Notes: a model not told the origin generated them from the sequence alone. 64,000 nt of DNA from JALZMG01 sp963739975 (GCA_963739975.1 CAVUCK010000001.1:280148-344147), one strand, 5' to 3'; numbered from the stretch's first letter, positions 35,522-44,634 are shown. Made by a program: numbers and translations.

Positions 35522-36505
35522 ATGCCCGCGATCACTGTCGAGGACACGCTTGTCCTGCCCCGCATCCCCCGACCCGACCCTGCCAGCTCCCGAGCCCGCC
35601 CGGTCGTCCGGATCGTGCCGTCACATGCCGGCACCGAAGGCGCCGGCGTGCCCATCCGCCGCCCGTTCCCCGGCGCGCTGTCGATGACCGACGCCGACCC
35701 GTTCGTCTTGCTCGACCACGCCGGGCCCACGCTGAACGGCCCGGGCGAGGCGAAAGGCGCCCAGTGGCACCCGCACCGAGGGTTCGAGACGGTCACCTAC
35801 ATGCTCGACGGCGAGCTGGCTCACCGCGACACCACCGGCGGGGGCGGCGTCATCGCCGAGGGCGAGACCCAATGGATGACTGCGGGCAGCGGCATCCAGC
35901 ACGAGGAGCTCCCCACCGAGCAGCTGTACAAGCACGGTGGCCTCTTCCAGGCCGTGCAGCTGTGGGTCAACCTCCCGCCCGCCCTCAAGATGACGACCCC
36001 TCGCTACCAGTCGATCACCACTAACTCGTTGCGGCTCCTCACCACCCACGACGGCGGTGCGCTCATCCGGCTCATCGCCGGGAGCATCGCCGGCTTCGAA
36101 GGCGCCGGCAGCACCCACACGCCGATCACCTACGCCCACGCCACCCTCGCCCCCGGCGCCCGGCTCGAGCTCCCGTGGGCGCCCGAGTTCAACGCCCTCG
36201 TCTTCGTGCTCGCCGGCCACGGCACCATCGGCCCCGACGATCGACGGGTGCACGACGGCGAGCTGGCCGTCCTCGGGCGCGGCGACCACATCGTCGTAAC
36301 CGCGGCCGACTACCACGCCCAGCCGCTCGAGCTGCTCCTCCTGGGCGGGCTGCCCCTCGGCGCCCCGATCGAGCACTACGGGCCGTTCGTCATGAACACC
36401 CGCGAGGAAATCATCCAAGCCATCGAGGACTACCAGTCTGGGCGGCTCGGGATCATCCCGCCCGACCAGCGGGCACCCCGCAACTTCGCAGAGGGCAAGC
36501 TTTAA
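35522..36505 (+). CDS. Pirin family protein
   Basis: A 327-residue bicupin. The N-terminal cupin carries the metal ligands HPHRGFETVTYMLDGELAH and QWMTAGSGIQHEE typical of pirins, with quercetinase-like activity in some members. The C-terminal cupin has GHGTIG. The ATG at 35522 is preferred over the TTG nine bases upstream, with GAGAGGAG before it. It lies 55 bp after the YceI gene and probably shares its promoter. Confidence 0.87.
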   Translation: MPAITVEDTLVLPRIPRPDPASSRARPVVRIVPSHAGTEGAGVPIRRPFPGALSMTDADPFVLLDHAGPTLNGPGEAKGAQWHPHRGFETVTYMLDGELAHRDTTGGGGVIAEGETQWMTAGSGIQHEELPTEQLYKHGGLFQAVQLWVNLPPALKMTTPRYQSITTNSLRLLTTHDGGALIRLIAGSIAGFEGAGSTHTPITYAHATLAPGARLELPWAPEFNALVFVLAGHGTIGPDDRRVHDGELAVLGRGDHIVVTAADYHAQPLELLLLGGLPLGAPIEHYGPFVMNTREEIIQAIEDYQSGRLGIIPPDQRAPRNFAEGKL

Positions 36506-36613
36506 CCACACTCGGAGGTGAACGATGGAGCGAACGTGCAGCCACACCCCCATCACAACCAGGGTGCAAACGACCGACCCGACGAAGCCCGAACCGAAAG
36601 AGGACGCGTAGAG

Positions 36614-37543
36614 ATGCCCTCGCTGCCTTCCCCGTGGCCCGCGCTGCCCTACGACGCCTGGCACGCAACATGCAACACGCTGCACGCACACACCCAGGTG
36701 CTCGGCAAGCTCGCCGTGGCGTTGGCGCCGCCCGAACCTCAACTGCAACATGCCGCCCTGCGGCTCAGCGCCCGCGGATGGGAGACCCTCCCCCTTCCGG
36801 CACCCGACGGCTCCGGCGCCGTCGTCGCAGCCCTCGACCTCCGCTCACACCATGCCGTCGTCGAGCACACCGACGGCCGAACCCGCCGTGCGCCGCTCGG
36901 ACCGGACCGCCCAGTCGCCCACGTCACCCGCGACGTCCTCGACGCGGTGAGCGAACTCGCCGGCCCGGTGCGGATCAACCCGACGCCACAGGAGACCCCG
37001 TGGACGACACCACTCGACGAGGACTACGACCACGCCACCTACAACTCCGCGCACGTGGACGACTACTTCGCGGCAGCGACCCACGCTGCGCTCGTCCTCT
37101 CCGCGCTACGCGCCCCGTACCGCGGGCGCTCCAGCCCGGTCAACGCGTGGTGGGGCACCTTCGACCTCGCGGTCAGCCTGTACTCCGGCGAGACCGTCGC
37201 CCCGCCGTCGAACGACTTCATCATGCGCAACTCGGCCACTGCCCAACAGATCGAAGTTGGCTGGTGGCCCGGTGACGCCCGCTACCCCCGACCGGCGTTC
37301 TTCGCGTTCGCCTTTCCCGCTCCGGACGGGTTCGACCAAGCCGCACTGTCACCACCACCCGCGCGCTGGGACACCGAACTCGGCGAGTACCTCCTCGACT
37401 GGGACGACGCCCGTCGCACACCCGATCCACATCGCGCCGCCCTCGAGTTCGGCCTGTCCGCGATTCGCCACGCCTGCATCGTGTGCAGCTGGGACCCAAC
37501 GCTCGCGGCAAGCGCGGAGGGCATCCCACAACCGATTACCTAA
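36614..37543 (+). CDS. DUF5996 family protein
   Basis: A 309-residue protein of the DUF5996 family, function unknown. Conserved segments include LPYDAWHATCNTLHAHTQVL, GKLAVALAPPEPQLQHAAL, SSPVNAWWGTFDLAVSLYSG, EVGWWPGDARYPRPAFFAFA and WDTELGEYLLDWDDAR. It seems complete over the whole family length. The ATG at 36614 is chosen because the preceding in-frame 32 codons are low-complexity. It follows the pirin gene by 108 bp on the same strand. Confidence 0.82.
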   Translation: MPSLPSPWPALPYDAWHATCNTLHAHTQVLGKLAVALAPPEPQLQHAALRLSARGWETLPLPAPDGSGAVVAALDLRSHHAVVEHTDGRTRRAPLGPDRPVAHVTRDVLDAVSELAGPVRINPTPQETPWTTPLDEDYDHATYNSAHVDDYFAAATHAALVLSALRAPYRGRSSPVNAWWGTFDLAVSLYSGETVAPPSNDFIMRNSATAQQIEVGWWPGDARYPRPAFFAFAFPAPDGFDQAALSPPPARWDTELGEYLLDWDDARRTPDPHRAALEFGLSAIRHACIVCSWDPTLAASAEGIPQPIT

Positions 37544-37812
37544 CGCCGAGGAGACCGCCGAGGTCCCAACGATGGACTGAGACGGTCAGAGTTCCGATCA
37601 CCCGATGCGCCCATAACACTCAGCCCCGTGGGCGTCGTAGTCTCGCCCCAAACGCCGGCTGCGTGACGTTCGTGTCGTCTCGAGCCGCACTTCGGCCACG
37701 CCTCTCGCGACAGCGAACCGAGCGGAGTGACTCGACCTCCGGTGGGGGTCCTCGCCGAGCATGCCGCCGGTGTAGCTGGTGGTTCGCCTCGACCGAGCGG
37801 GATGATGTCCGC

Positions 37813-38424
37813 ATGCCTGACGTCTCAATCGGCCATGACGGCGTCGCCCGATGCTCCTGGGACTACCCAGCCGAATATCGCTGGTACCACGACGAGGAGT
37901 GGGGCCGGCCCGTGGTCGACGACCGCCGGATCTACGAGAAGCTCTGCCTGGAGGGTTTCCAGAGCGGCTTGTCGTGGCTCACGATCCTGCGCAAGCGCGA
38001 GAACTTTCGGCGCGCCTTCGCCGGCTTCGACATCGAGGCGGTCGCCGCGTTCGACGAGCGCGATCGGAGGCGGCTCCTCGGTGACGCTGGGATCGTGCGA
38101 AACCGCGCCAAGATCGAGGCGACCATCGCCAACGCGCGCGCCGCGCTCGAATTGCTGCAGTCCGGTGAATCGCTGGCCGCATTGATCTGGCAGTACGAGC
38201 CGGTCAGAACGCGCCCGCCCAAGAACTTCTCCGAGCTGCCGGCCAGCACTGCCGAGTCGACCGCGCTGTCGAAGGACCTCCGCAAGCGTGGGTTCCGCTT
38301 CGTCGGACCAACAACCGTGTACGCGGCGATGCAGGCCTTGGGCGTCGTCAACGACCATTTGGCGGGTTGTGCATCCGGGGCTGCGGCCGATGCCGAGCGC
38401 GCCGCCCTGATCCGGCCAAAGTGA
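37813..38424 (+). CDS. tag: DNA-3-methyladenine glycosylase I
   Basis: A 203-residue base-excision repair enzyme that removes 3-methyladenine from alkylated DNA. The zinc site is intact: Cys in ARCSWDYP, His in WYHDEEWG, and His and Cys in VVNDHLAGC near the C-terminus. The catalytic region EGFQSGLSWLTILRKRENF is complete. The ATG at 37813 begins eight codons before the conserved part. About 270 bp upstream carry no clear gene. Confidence 0.92.
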   Translation: MPDVSIGHDGVARCSWDYPAEYRWYHDEEWGRPVVDDRRIYEKLCLEGFQSGLSWLTILRKRENFRRAFAGFDIEAVAAFDERDRRRLLGDAGIVRNRAKIEATIANARAALELLQSGESLAALIWQYEPVRTRPPKNFSELPASTAESTALSKDLRKRGFRFVGPTTVYAAMQALGVVNDHLAGCASGAAADAERAALIRPK

Positions 38425-38829
38425 CGCCGACGCGACGAGCAACTCGAGGCCCGGCCGTCGTGTTCGTGACGGGGCTGTCCTGACCCAGAACGCCGGCTCT
38501 GCCAAGTCGATCTGTGCGGGCGCGATCGGACGGTCAGTTATCGCATCACGGCAGATCGGGCGCGACCAGCGACGGTAACGTTCCGAGCCGCACGGTGCGA
38601 GGCCGGGTGCCGAACGCCGACTCGGCACGGTCTCTTCGTCCGCGAATTGGTTGCATATCAGCCAATTCGCGGACCAAGAGACCGTGCCGACGAAACCGAT
38701 CGACGGTTCCGCGCTTGTACTGGCAGCGGTCGTGAGCGACGTCGACAGTCGCGCCACGAATCACCGCTCATCCACGGCGACGAGCACAGAACGCTCTGGC
38801 GCAGGATCTCCTCGAACGACGGGTCAGTG
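38425..38829. other. Non-coding stretch with a long hairpin
   Basis: No gene is visible. It contains the 32-bp-arm hairpin at 38622-38690 and leads into the left flank of the IS110-family element. Short ORFs on both strands have no recognisable content. Confidence 0.5.
38622..38690. repeat. Long near-perfect hairpin, 32-nt arms and 5-nt loop
   Basis: Arms 38622-38653 and 38659-38690 pair with two mismatches around the loop CATAT. The stem contains TCGGCACGGTCTCTT and TCCGCGAATTGG. It sits about 200 bp past tag and 140 bp before the presumed start of the insertion sequence. It is too far from tag, and too long, for an ordinary terminator. A recombinase or IS target hairpin, or a small structured RNA, are possible. 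Confidence 0.85.
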
Positions 38830-38995
38830 TCAGACTTGGGGTGTTCCCGGGGGTTGGCTCGTAACGACGGTGGCTCTCGTGGCCAGTATTCCTTCTGCCG
38901 CTCCCGGGACATGGTGGACCGGTCGGCATGGCTTGATAGGAGCGTGGCAACCGCCCCCCACTGAGCTGTGCCTGCCGACCGGTCGGGTCACCCGG
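38830..38995 (+). ncRNA. Candidate IS110 bridge RNA (non-coding leader)
   Basis: IS110-family elements carry a structured non-coding leader that makes the bridge RNA pairing donor and target DNA. This leader contains a perfect 12-bp stem, GACCGGTCGGCA (38917-38928) with TGCCGACCGGTC (38973-38984), enclosing an internal loop with TTGATAGGAGCGTGGCAACC, a phrase I associate with IS110 leaders. The exact RNA ends and guide loops cannot be set without a covariance model. Confidence 0.45.
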
Positions 38996-40063
38996 ATGAA
39001 AGGCAACGCAGACATGTTGGTACTGGGAATCGACGCGCACAAGCGCACCCACACCGTCGTCGCTGTCGACGAGGCGGGCCGCAAGCTCGGTCAGCACACG
39101 ACGACTGCGGCGACGACGATCGATCACCTCGATCTCGTCCGTTGGGCGGACCAGTTCGGATCGGATCGTCGCTGGGCGGTGGAGGACTGCCGGCACCTGT
39201 CACGCCGGCTGGAGCGTGATCTGTTGACGGCCGGCGAAGCGATCGTGCGGGTGCCGCCGAAGATGATGGCCCATGCCCGTGACGCGGCTCGGAGCTACGG
39301 CAAGTCCGACCCGATCGACGCGTTGGCGGTCGCTCGGGCGGCGCTGCGTGAACCGGACCTGCCGGCGGCCCGCCTCGACGATGAGACCCGCCAGGTGCGG
39401 CTGCTGGTCGATCACCGAGAGGACCTGATCGGCGAACGAACCAGGCAGATCAACCGTTTGCGCTGGCATCTGCACGAGCTCGACCCGTCATGGGACCCGC
39501 CGCAACGGTCGTTGAACCGTTACAAGCAGCTCGACGAGATCATCGCTCGGCTCGCCGGCGTCGATGGGCTGGTCGCTCGCCTGGCGCGCGAGCTCACCAC
39601 GTCGGTACGCGATCTCACCGTGCGGATCAACGATCTCGAGCGAGAGATCACCGTCGTCGTCAAGGTGCTCGCGCCGACGTTGCTGACCCGTCCCGGTATC
39701 GGTGTGCTGACCGCCGCCAAGCTCCTCGGTGAGACCGCCGACATCACCAGGTTCCGCAACAAGGACGCCTACGCCCGCCACAACGGCACCGCCCCATTGC
39801 CGGTGTGGTCAGGTAACCGGACACGCCACCGGCTCGCTCGTACCGGCAACCGGCAACTGAACTGCGCCATCCATCGAATCGCCGTGACCCAGGGCCGCTG
39901 TCATCCCGAGGCTCGCGCCTTCATCGAACGACGCATTGCCCGCGGCAACACACCGAGCGAGGCCCGGCGAGCGCTCAAGCGACGGCTCTCCGACCTCGTC
40001 TACCGCGACCTGCTCCACGACGCATCGATCGTCGCGACACATCCCTCAGCGCTGGCCGCTTGA
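38996..40063 (+). CDS. IS110-family transposase (DEDD recombinase)
   Basis: A 355-residue transposase. The N-terminal RuvC-like DEDD domain has VLGIDAHKRTHTV, WAVEDCRHLSRRL and SYGKSDPIDALAVARAAL, giving the acidic residues. A coiled-coil of about 80 residues follows. The C-terminal Tnp2 domain has RPGIGVLTAAKLLGE, YARHNGTAPLPVWSG with the catalytic serine, and RTGNRQLNCAIHRIA. The frame is full length. The ATG at 38996 or the one at 39014 may be used. It is not closely similar to the broken copy at 42 kb. Confidence 0.93.
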   Translation: MKGNADMLVLGIDAHKRTHTVVAVDEAGRKLGQHTTTAATTIDHLDLVRWADQFGSDRRWAVEDCRHLSRRLERDLLTAGEAIVRVPPKMMAHARDAARSYGKSDPIDALAVARAALREPDLPAARLDDETRQVRLLVDHREDLIGERTRQINRLRWHLHELDPSWDPPQRSLNRYKQLDEIIARLAGVDGLVARLARELTTSVRDLTVRINDLEREITVVVKVLAPTLLTRPGIGVLTAAKLLGETADITRFRNKDAYARHNGTAPLPVWSGNRTRHRLARTGNRQLNCAIHRIAVTQGRCHPEARAFIERRIARGNTPSEARRALKRRLSDLVYRDLLHDASIVATHPSALAA

Positions 40064-40501
40064 CATAGGAGCAAGGAATAACCCAGCGCCGCGCGTCCTC
40101 GACCGCCGGGATGAAGACCAAGGGACGTGGACGTTGCGGCGGGTCTTGTCAGCGGTGCCGGTCGCCGTTGGTCGGCTGAGCGGACGTGATCGGTCAGGAT
40201 CTGCCACTCAGGGTCGGGGTGCTCGGGCAAGTCGGCCTCGCGTAACGCTGTCCGGATCCGAGGCTCCGTTGCGCCGAATCCAGCAGGGGTCGCCAAGCCG
40301 CGCCCGGCCGAGACAACAGCATCTCCCAGAGCGGACCGTGCGCGATCTCCACTCGAACCTCGGCATCATCGTCGAGAGCTCGCCGAGGGGGCCCCCGATG
40401 ACGAGACGTGGCGGCCGCCGTGTCCTCCGATCGGTGGACATCGAGATCAGCCGGTCCGTCCCCCTCCTGGCCGACTGTGCGCCACGGTCTCGTCGTTCAC
40501 G
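40064..40501. other. Gap after the insertion sequence, possible gene remnant
   Basis: No intact gene. On the minus strand, between about 40420 and 40150, two adjacent frames read RVEIAHGPLWEMLLSRPG and, one frame off, RIRTALREADLPEHPDPEWQ, which look coding and could be the N-terminus of a decayed regulator of the ArsR type. The IS110 insertion lies at its edge. Low confidence. Confidence 0.3.
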
Positions 40502-41011
40502 ATGGATGACATGAACATTCGTCGCAGCATTGTTGGAGCGGTTCTGGCCGGTGCCTCCCTCGTGGGGGTCGCCGGCATGACGTCGGTGGCGCACGCCGCA
40601 GACCCTGTGGAAGGGCCGGCGTCGGCCGCCGCTGGGGAAATGACGGCGGCGGCGGCGACGAGCTTCCCGGTGAAGAGTTGGAGCGATCGCAAGTGGGTGG
40701 TCAGCAACGTGTTCGCCACGGATGGTTCCGGGCACAACACCCGGGTCGGCAAATTCCTTCCTGAGGATTCGTACCCCGCCGTCGGTACCGAGCTGAGGTT
40801 CGGGGATTCGATGACCGTCACCGTGGATGGTTCGTCGTGGGGAACTCATGGGATCTCCGTGCTCTTCCACAATCGGAGCAATCCGAAGGAGACCCTTCAG
40901 CTGTGGTTCGTCCGCGGATTCTTCAGCTCGCATGTCGACGAGAAATCCCCTGATTCCTTGCTGGTTCACACGTCACGTGACGAGGTCATGATCTGGGACA
41001 TCGATTGGTGA
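40502..41011 (+). CDS. Secreted protein of unknown function
   Basis: A 169-residue protein with a Sec signal peptide: positively charged MNIRRS, a hydrophobic core IVGAVLAGASLVGVAG, and a likely cleavage after AHA (about residue 32). The mature part is about 135 residues, rich in Ser, Gly and aromatic residues, with a probable beta-sandwich look (DSMTVTVDGSSWGTHGISVLF, ETLQLWFVRGFFSS). No family recognised. Two starts three codons apart (40502, 40511) both fit. Codon use is less GC-extreme than in its neighbours, in keeping with the accessory setting. Confidence 0.6.
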   Translation: MDDMNIRRSIVGAVLAGASLVGVAGMTSVAHAADPVEGPASAAAGEMTAAAATSFPVKSWSDRKWVVSNVFATDGSGHNTRVGKFLPEDSYPAVGTELRFGDSMTVTVDGSSWGTHGISVLFHNRSNPKETLQLWFVRGFFSSHVDEKSPDSLLVHTSRDEVMIWDIDW

Positions 41012-41240
41012 CGCTCCGTTGGTACCCCGAGGGGCGCCACGTTCAGCGAGGCTGCGAGTCGCAACCGTGCCCGCCGCGAGGAGGACTCCAGGGTCGACAG
41101 AAGTGCACATCGACGCCAGACCGGCGCGGCGGCGGGCTTCGCCTTGGCGTAGACGTCGCGCAGACCGCCTGCGCAGGGATCCGGTAGCGACGGGGACAAT
41201 GCACCGGTCGAGTGCCCGGGATCGCCGGTCCGCGGTCTCG

Positions 41241-41747
41241 TCACACCGATCGGCCGGCGAAGGCGGCGATGCGCTGATAGGCGTCGGCATCGGCGGGTGC
41301 CGGCTGCTCAGGCCCGAACGCATCGCCCCGCATCTCGTCGGTCATCGACGACGTCATGAAGCCGCGGCCCTGCTCCGCAACCTCGGGATCGAGGTCGGCG
41401 GTCGCCCTGCCCAGGGCCGTCGCCAGGTCGTAGGTGTGAACAGCGAGCTCCGCGGCGGCCATCCCCTCCGGGAACGCACTGTCACTAGCAGCGAGCGCCT
41501 CGACCAGCGAACGGCCCTCCCGCTGGAGCGCCGAGGCCGGGTCGTCGTGATGGGTCGAGGCGGCCCAGTCGGGTTCACCACCCCGCGCCATGGTGGCCAT
41601 ACCCGCCGTGCTATTGACGATGTGGTCACTCAGATCGGCGACGGTCCAATCCGAGCATGGCGTGGCTCGCTCAACATCCTCAGGGGTGACGGCGCCGAGA
41701 AGGGCGTCGAGCTGGTCGAGCCCACGGGTGACAATGGACGTAGTCAT
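41241..41747 (-). CDS. TIGR03086-type DinB-superfamily metal-binding protein
   Basis: A 168-residue member of the mycothiol-dependent maleylpyruvate isomerase/DinB superfamily. It has TPCSDWTVADLSDHIVNSTAG at the N-terminal metal region and MAAAELAVHTYDLATALGR in the middle, supplying the histidines of the metal site, with a C-terminal AYQRIAAFAGR. TIGR03086 proteins are common in actinobacteria and may be mycothiol-dependent transferases; the reaction is unknown. The gene seems complete. It has no operon partner. Confidence 0.78.
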   Translation of the reverse strand: MTTSIVTRGLDQLDALLGAVTPEDVERATPCSDWTVADLSDHIVNSTAGMATMARGGEPDWAASTHHDDPASALQREGRSLVEALAASDSAFPEGMAAAELAVHTYDLATALGRATADLDPEVAEQGRGFMTSSMTDEMRGDAFGPEQPAPADADAYQRIAAFAGRSV

Positions 41748-42063
41748 GACTCATGTCTACCCACAAGCACGGCCAACGCTGAGAGCGACGCCGGCTGGCC
41801 GATAACGACGCCGACTATCGCGTCGAGCCGCGTCCGGGAACGCCAATGAGAATGGGTGGTGGCGCTCCGCTCGCCGGGTCTGACCCTGCTAACGCCTGAC
41901 TCCTGCGGGATGTCTTCGTGTCCGATTGTCGACTCGGTGAGCGGAGCGCCACCGGCACAACCAGACGGTCGAACGTGACCTGAAAGAAGCTCGTGCGAGG
42001 AGCCTCGTCATTGGCCTGTCCGGGACCGGCTGTGCGTGCCACCCACCAACAGGCACGAAGGGG
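41748..42063 (+). other. Leader of the degraded IS110 element with a 23-bp inverted repeat
   Basis: No gene. Arms 41858-41880 and 41931-41953 (GGTGGCGCTCCGCTC core) pair over 23 bp with two mismatches, enclosing about 50 nt. The position just upstream of an IS110-family reading frame fits a bridge-RNA leader of a second subtype. The transposase itself is broken, so the element is probably inactive. Confidence 0.4.
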
Positions 42064-43266
42064 ATGGCGATGACCACGATGACACACCCACCGGACGTCG
42101 CGGTTCGCGTGTTCGGCGGCGTCGACACGCACAAGGACGTCCACGTCGCCGCCGCGCTCGACGAGCTCGGCCGGCTGCTCGGCACCGGATCGTTCTCGAC
42201 GACGACGGATGGCTATCGGCAGCTGTGGCGGTGGCTGCGCAGCTCGGGGCGAGGTCGTCGCCGTCGGCGTGGAAGGGACCGGGTCGTGGGGGGCCGGCCT
42301 GGCCCGTCACCTCACCGCGGCGGGTGTCGAGGTGCGCGAGGTGATGCGCCCGAACCGTCAGCACCGCCGCCGCTACGGCAAGTCCGACGAGGCCGACGCG
42401 ATCGGCGCCGCACGTGCCGTGCTGGCCGGCGAGGCAGTCGGGACCCCGAAGGCGCGGCACCGGTCAGGTCGAAGCGATCCGGCTGCTGCGGATCGCCCGA
42501 CGCTCAGCGATGAAGGCCCGCACCCAGGCCGGCAACCAGATCCACGCCGTCATCGACACCGCCCCCGAGCAGCTACGCCGCCGCTTCGTCGGCCGGCCGA
42601 CCGCCGACATCGTCGCCGAGGCGGCGCGGTTCCGACGCCGTCACGCCCCGACCACACCGCTCGAGGCAGCCCGCCTCGTCGCTGCGCACGTTGGCTCGCC
42701 GCTGGGAGTACCTCGACGAGGAACTCGGCGCCCTCGACGCCGAGCTCGACGAGCTCACCGCCACCACCGCACCGACGCTGCGGGCGATCAACGGTGTCGG
42801 CACCCAAGTCGCCACCGCGGTGCTCGCCGCCGCCGGCGACAACCCGGACCGGCTGCGCTCATCGGCGTCGTTCGCCGCCCTGTGCGGCGTGTCACCGATC
42901 GACGCCTCCTCCGGCCGTCAACAACACCACCGGCTCAACCGCTACGGCGACCGCCACGCCAACTGGGCGCTGCACGTGATCATCATCAGCCGGCTCCGCT
43001 GGCACCAGCCAACCCAGGCCTACATGGCCCGACGGCTCGCCGAGGGACGCACCCACAAGATGATCATCCGCTGCCTCAAACGACACCTCGTCCGCGAGGT
43101 CTACCGCGCCATCACCACCGACCTCGGCCTCCACACACCGTCGACCGACCACCACGAATCGCTGCTTGACATCCAAAGAAGCTTCGGGTCCATCGCTCCA
43201 CCGAACGCCGCAGCGCGACGATCGGCAGGCCGTGGCCCGAGCGGCCGAGGGTCCGCTTGCGGTTGA
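42064..43266 (+). pseudogene. IS110-family transposase broken by three frameshifts
   Basis: Four segments in successive frames rebuild one transposase: GGVDTHKDVHVAAALDELG from 42064, then GVEGTGSWGAGLARHLTAAG from about 42240, then GQVEAIRLLRIARRSAMKAR from about 42460, then ARRWEYLDEELGALDAELDE through SRLRWHQPTQAYMARRLAEG from about 42690. Each junction needs one base removed (extra G or C in a G/C run). The DEDD (YGKSDEADAIGAARAVL) and Tnp2 (INGVGTQVATAVLAAAGDN, LCGVSPIDASSG) domains are recognisable. The subtype differs from the intact copy at 39 kb. Confidence 0.85.
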
Positions 43267-43655
43267 AGTAGTTCGTAATGGACGTGGCCGGCGTTACGCC
43301 GAACGCCGATTCCGGGCGCGATTTGCGCTCGCGATCGCGAGCGCTTGATCCCGCTCACCGAGTTGCGCGTGTCCTCGACCCGGTGGTTGTCGACGGGGCG
43401 GGGCGCGAGTCGTGCGTCGTGCTCGTACACCGGTGGAGACTGCAGATGTGCTGGTCGGCGTCGCCGAGCGTGTGGACGTGCTTCAGGAACCGGGCTGGTC
43501 AGACCGCGACAAGGGTGCGGCCCTGGGTGTCGAGGGGACCAATGAGGGCCACCCCTAGCCACTCAGCGAGCGCCAGACCGCCGGTCCTCCAGTTCAGCGA
43601 AACCCGCCCCCTGGGCGTCGTTCGGTCGCGCGGTCAAGTACCCGCTAAGACCTGA
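43267..43655. other. Gap with no intact gene
   Basis: Contains a perfect 20-bp palindrome, GCGCTCGCGATCGCGAGCGC (43325-43344). Minus-strand fragments such as LGVALIGPLDTQGRTLVAV and VHTLGDADQH look like remains of a coding sequence broken by stops, but I cannot name the gene. Confidence 0.35.
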
Positions 43656-44095
43656 CTACCGGAGCCCGTCGAGGAGCATGCGCGAGATCGCTCCGAGCTC
43701 GTCGAGCTGCTCTGGGGTGATCCTGTCGAGTACGAGGTGCCGGACACGCTGTCGGTGGAAGGGCACGCGGTGTCGAGCGCAGAGCGGCCCGCCGAGGTGA
43801 TCGTGACGTTTACGGCTCGGCCTTCACCGCTGGATCGGCGGACAAGACCGCGTCTGCACATACGCGTCAGCTGGTGGTGCAGACGGCTCTTTTCCCACCC
43901 GAGCTTCTGGCCCAGTCGACCGCACGGAGCGCGCCTCGCCTCGGACAGGAGGGCCAGCACTGTGTAGTCGGCGTGCGACAGCCCCTGTCGGCCAGGAGGT
44001 GTTGCTCGAGTCGGCCTCGCAGAACCCCTGCAACTCGTAGAACGGACGCAGGCGGTCTGCTCCCGGTGGCTGAACGGTCGTTGCGCACGCTTCAC
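43656..44095 (-). pseudogene. MarR-family regulator broken by at least three frameshifts
   Basis: Frames can be joined into a MarR regulator: RPFYELQGFCEA, then LEQHLLADRG, then LSHADYTVLALLSEARRAPC and WEKSRLHHQLTRMCRRGLVRR, then FHRQRVRHLVLDRITPEQLD and a TAG at 43656-43658. Junctions each lack one base in a short C or G run (near 44015, 43995 and 43775); another lies close to the N-terminus. It is of the same subgroup as the MarR gene at 34 kb (shared SRLxHQ(V/L)TRM). It is divergent from an ester cyclase-like gene. Real decay or a poorly sequenced patch. Confidence 0.7.
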
Positions 44096-44115
44096 GTCCT
44101 CGATCCTACAGGGTT

Positions 44116-44156
44116 GAGTTGACACATCAACTCAAACGCCGTAGGGTGACATGTCA
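44116..44156. promoter_or_regulatory. Candidate MarR operators
   Basis: Two palindromic sites lie between the marR remnant and the ester cyclase gene: GAGTTGACACATCAACTC (44116-44133) and TGACATGTCA (44147-44156). Both are of the TTGACA-yr-TCAA type, similar to the sites at 34807-34847. Confidence 0.55.
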
Positions 44157-44203
44157 ACTGGCTGGTATGACTCCAGCCGCACAGAACATCGGAAGGTGAT
44201 GAC

Positions 44204-44634
44204 ATGGACACGCACGCACAGCAACTCGCTGAGACCTACGTGGCGATGCTGAACACGCACGACCCAGATCTGGTCGATCGGTTCGTGGCGGAGGACTACC
44301 GCAACCACAACCCCTTCGTCGCTGATGGCCGCGAGGCGAACCGGCAGTTCTGGACTGCGTTCTTCGCTGCCTTCCCCGACCTGAGCGCCACCATGGAGGA
44401 TCTCGTGGTTTCCGGTGACCGCGTCGTGGGCCGCTTCATCTATCGCGGTACGCACACCAACGAGCTGATGGGGATCCCCGCCAAGGGCAGTCCGGTCGAG
44501 ATGCGCTCCATCGACATCTGGCGTGGCGAAGACGGCATGTACGACGAAATTGGGACGAGCTGAACATGCTGGAGGTCTTCCAACAGATCGGTGCCTTGCC
44601 GCCCCTGAACGGTGACCCAGTTGGAGATGCGTGA
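44204..44634 (+). pseudogene. SnoaL-like ester cyclase, frameshifted near its C-terminus
   Basis: A polyketide-cyclase/NTF2-like protein: QQLAETYVAMLNTHDPDLVD, VAEDYRNHNPFVADG, FFAAFPDLSATMEDLV, then EMRSIDIWRGEDGMY. The intact frame stops at 44563 after 119 residues, but the expected end, HWDELNMLEVFQQIGALPPL, continues one frame over to a TGA at 44632-44634. One base (C in GAACATTGG) seems missing near 44550. With it the protein would have 143 residues, the usual length. GAAGG stands upstream of the ATG. The corrected stop overlaps the start of the next gene. Confidence 0.7.

Larger units (their letters stand above)
38830..40075 (+). mobile_element. IS110-family insertion sequence, apparently intact
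   Basis: A non-coding leader of about 165 bp plus an intact transposase frame, ending shortly after the stop with TTGACATAGGAGCAAGG. As usual for the family there are no terminal inverted repeats to set the ends; coordinates are estimates from the leader and the stop codon. Confidence 0.6.

Noticed and set aside
36518..36613. N-terminal extension of the DUF5996 protein from the earlier ATG
   Set aside because: The 32 added codons are His/Asn/Arg-rich with no match to the family, which begins at the LPYDAW segment.
40208..40969. 253-codon minus-strand ORF overlapping the secreted-protein gene
   Set aside because: The part opposite the secreted protein has no coding character, while the plus strand has a clear signal peptide. 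Only the short stretch near 40150-40420 might be a remnant of a gene.
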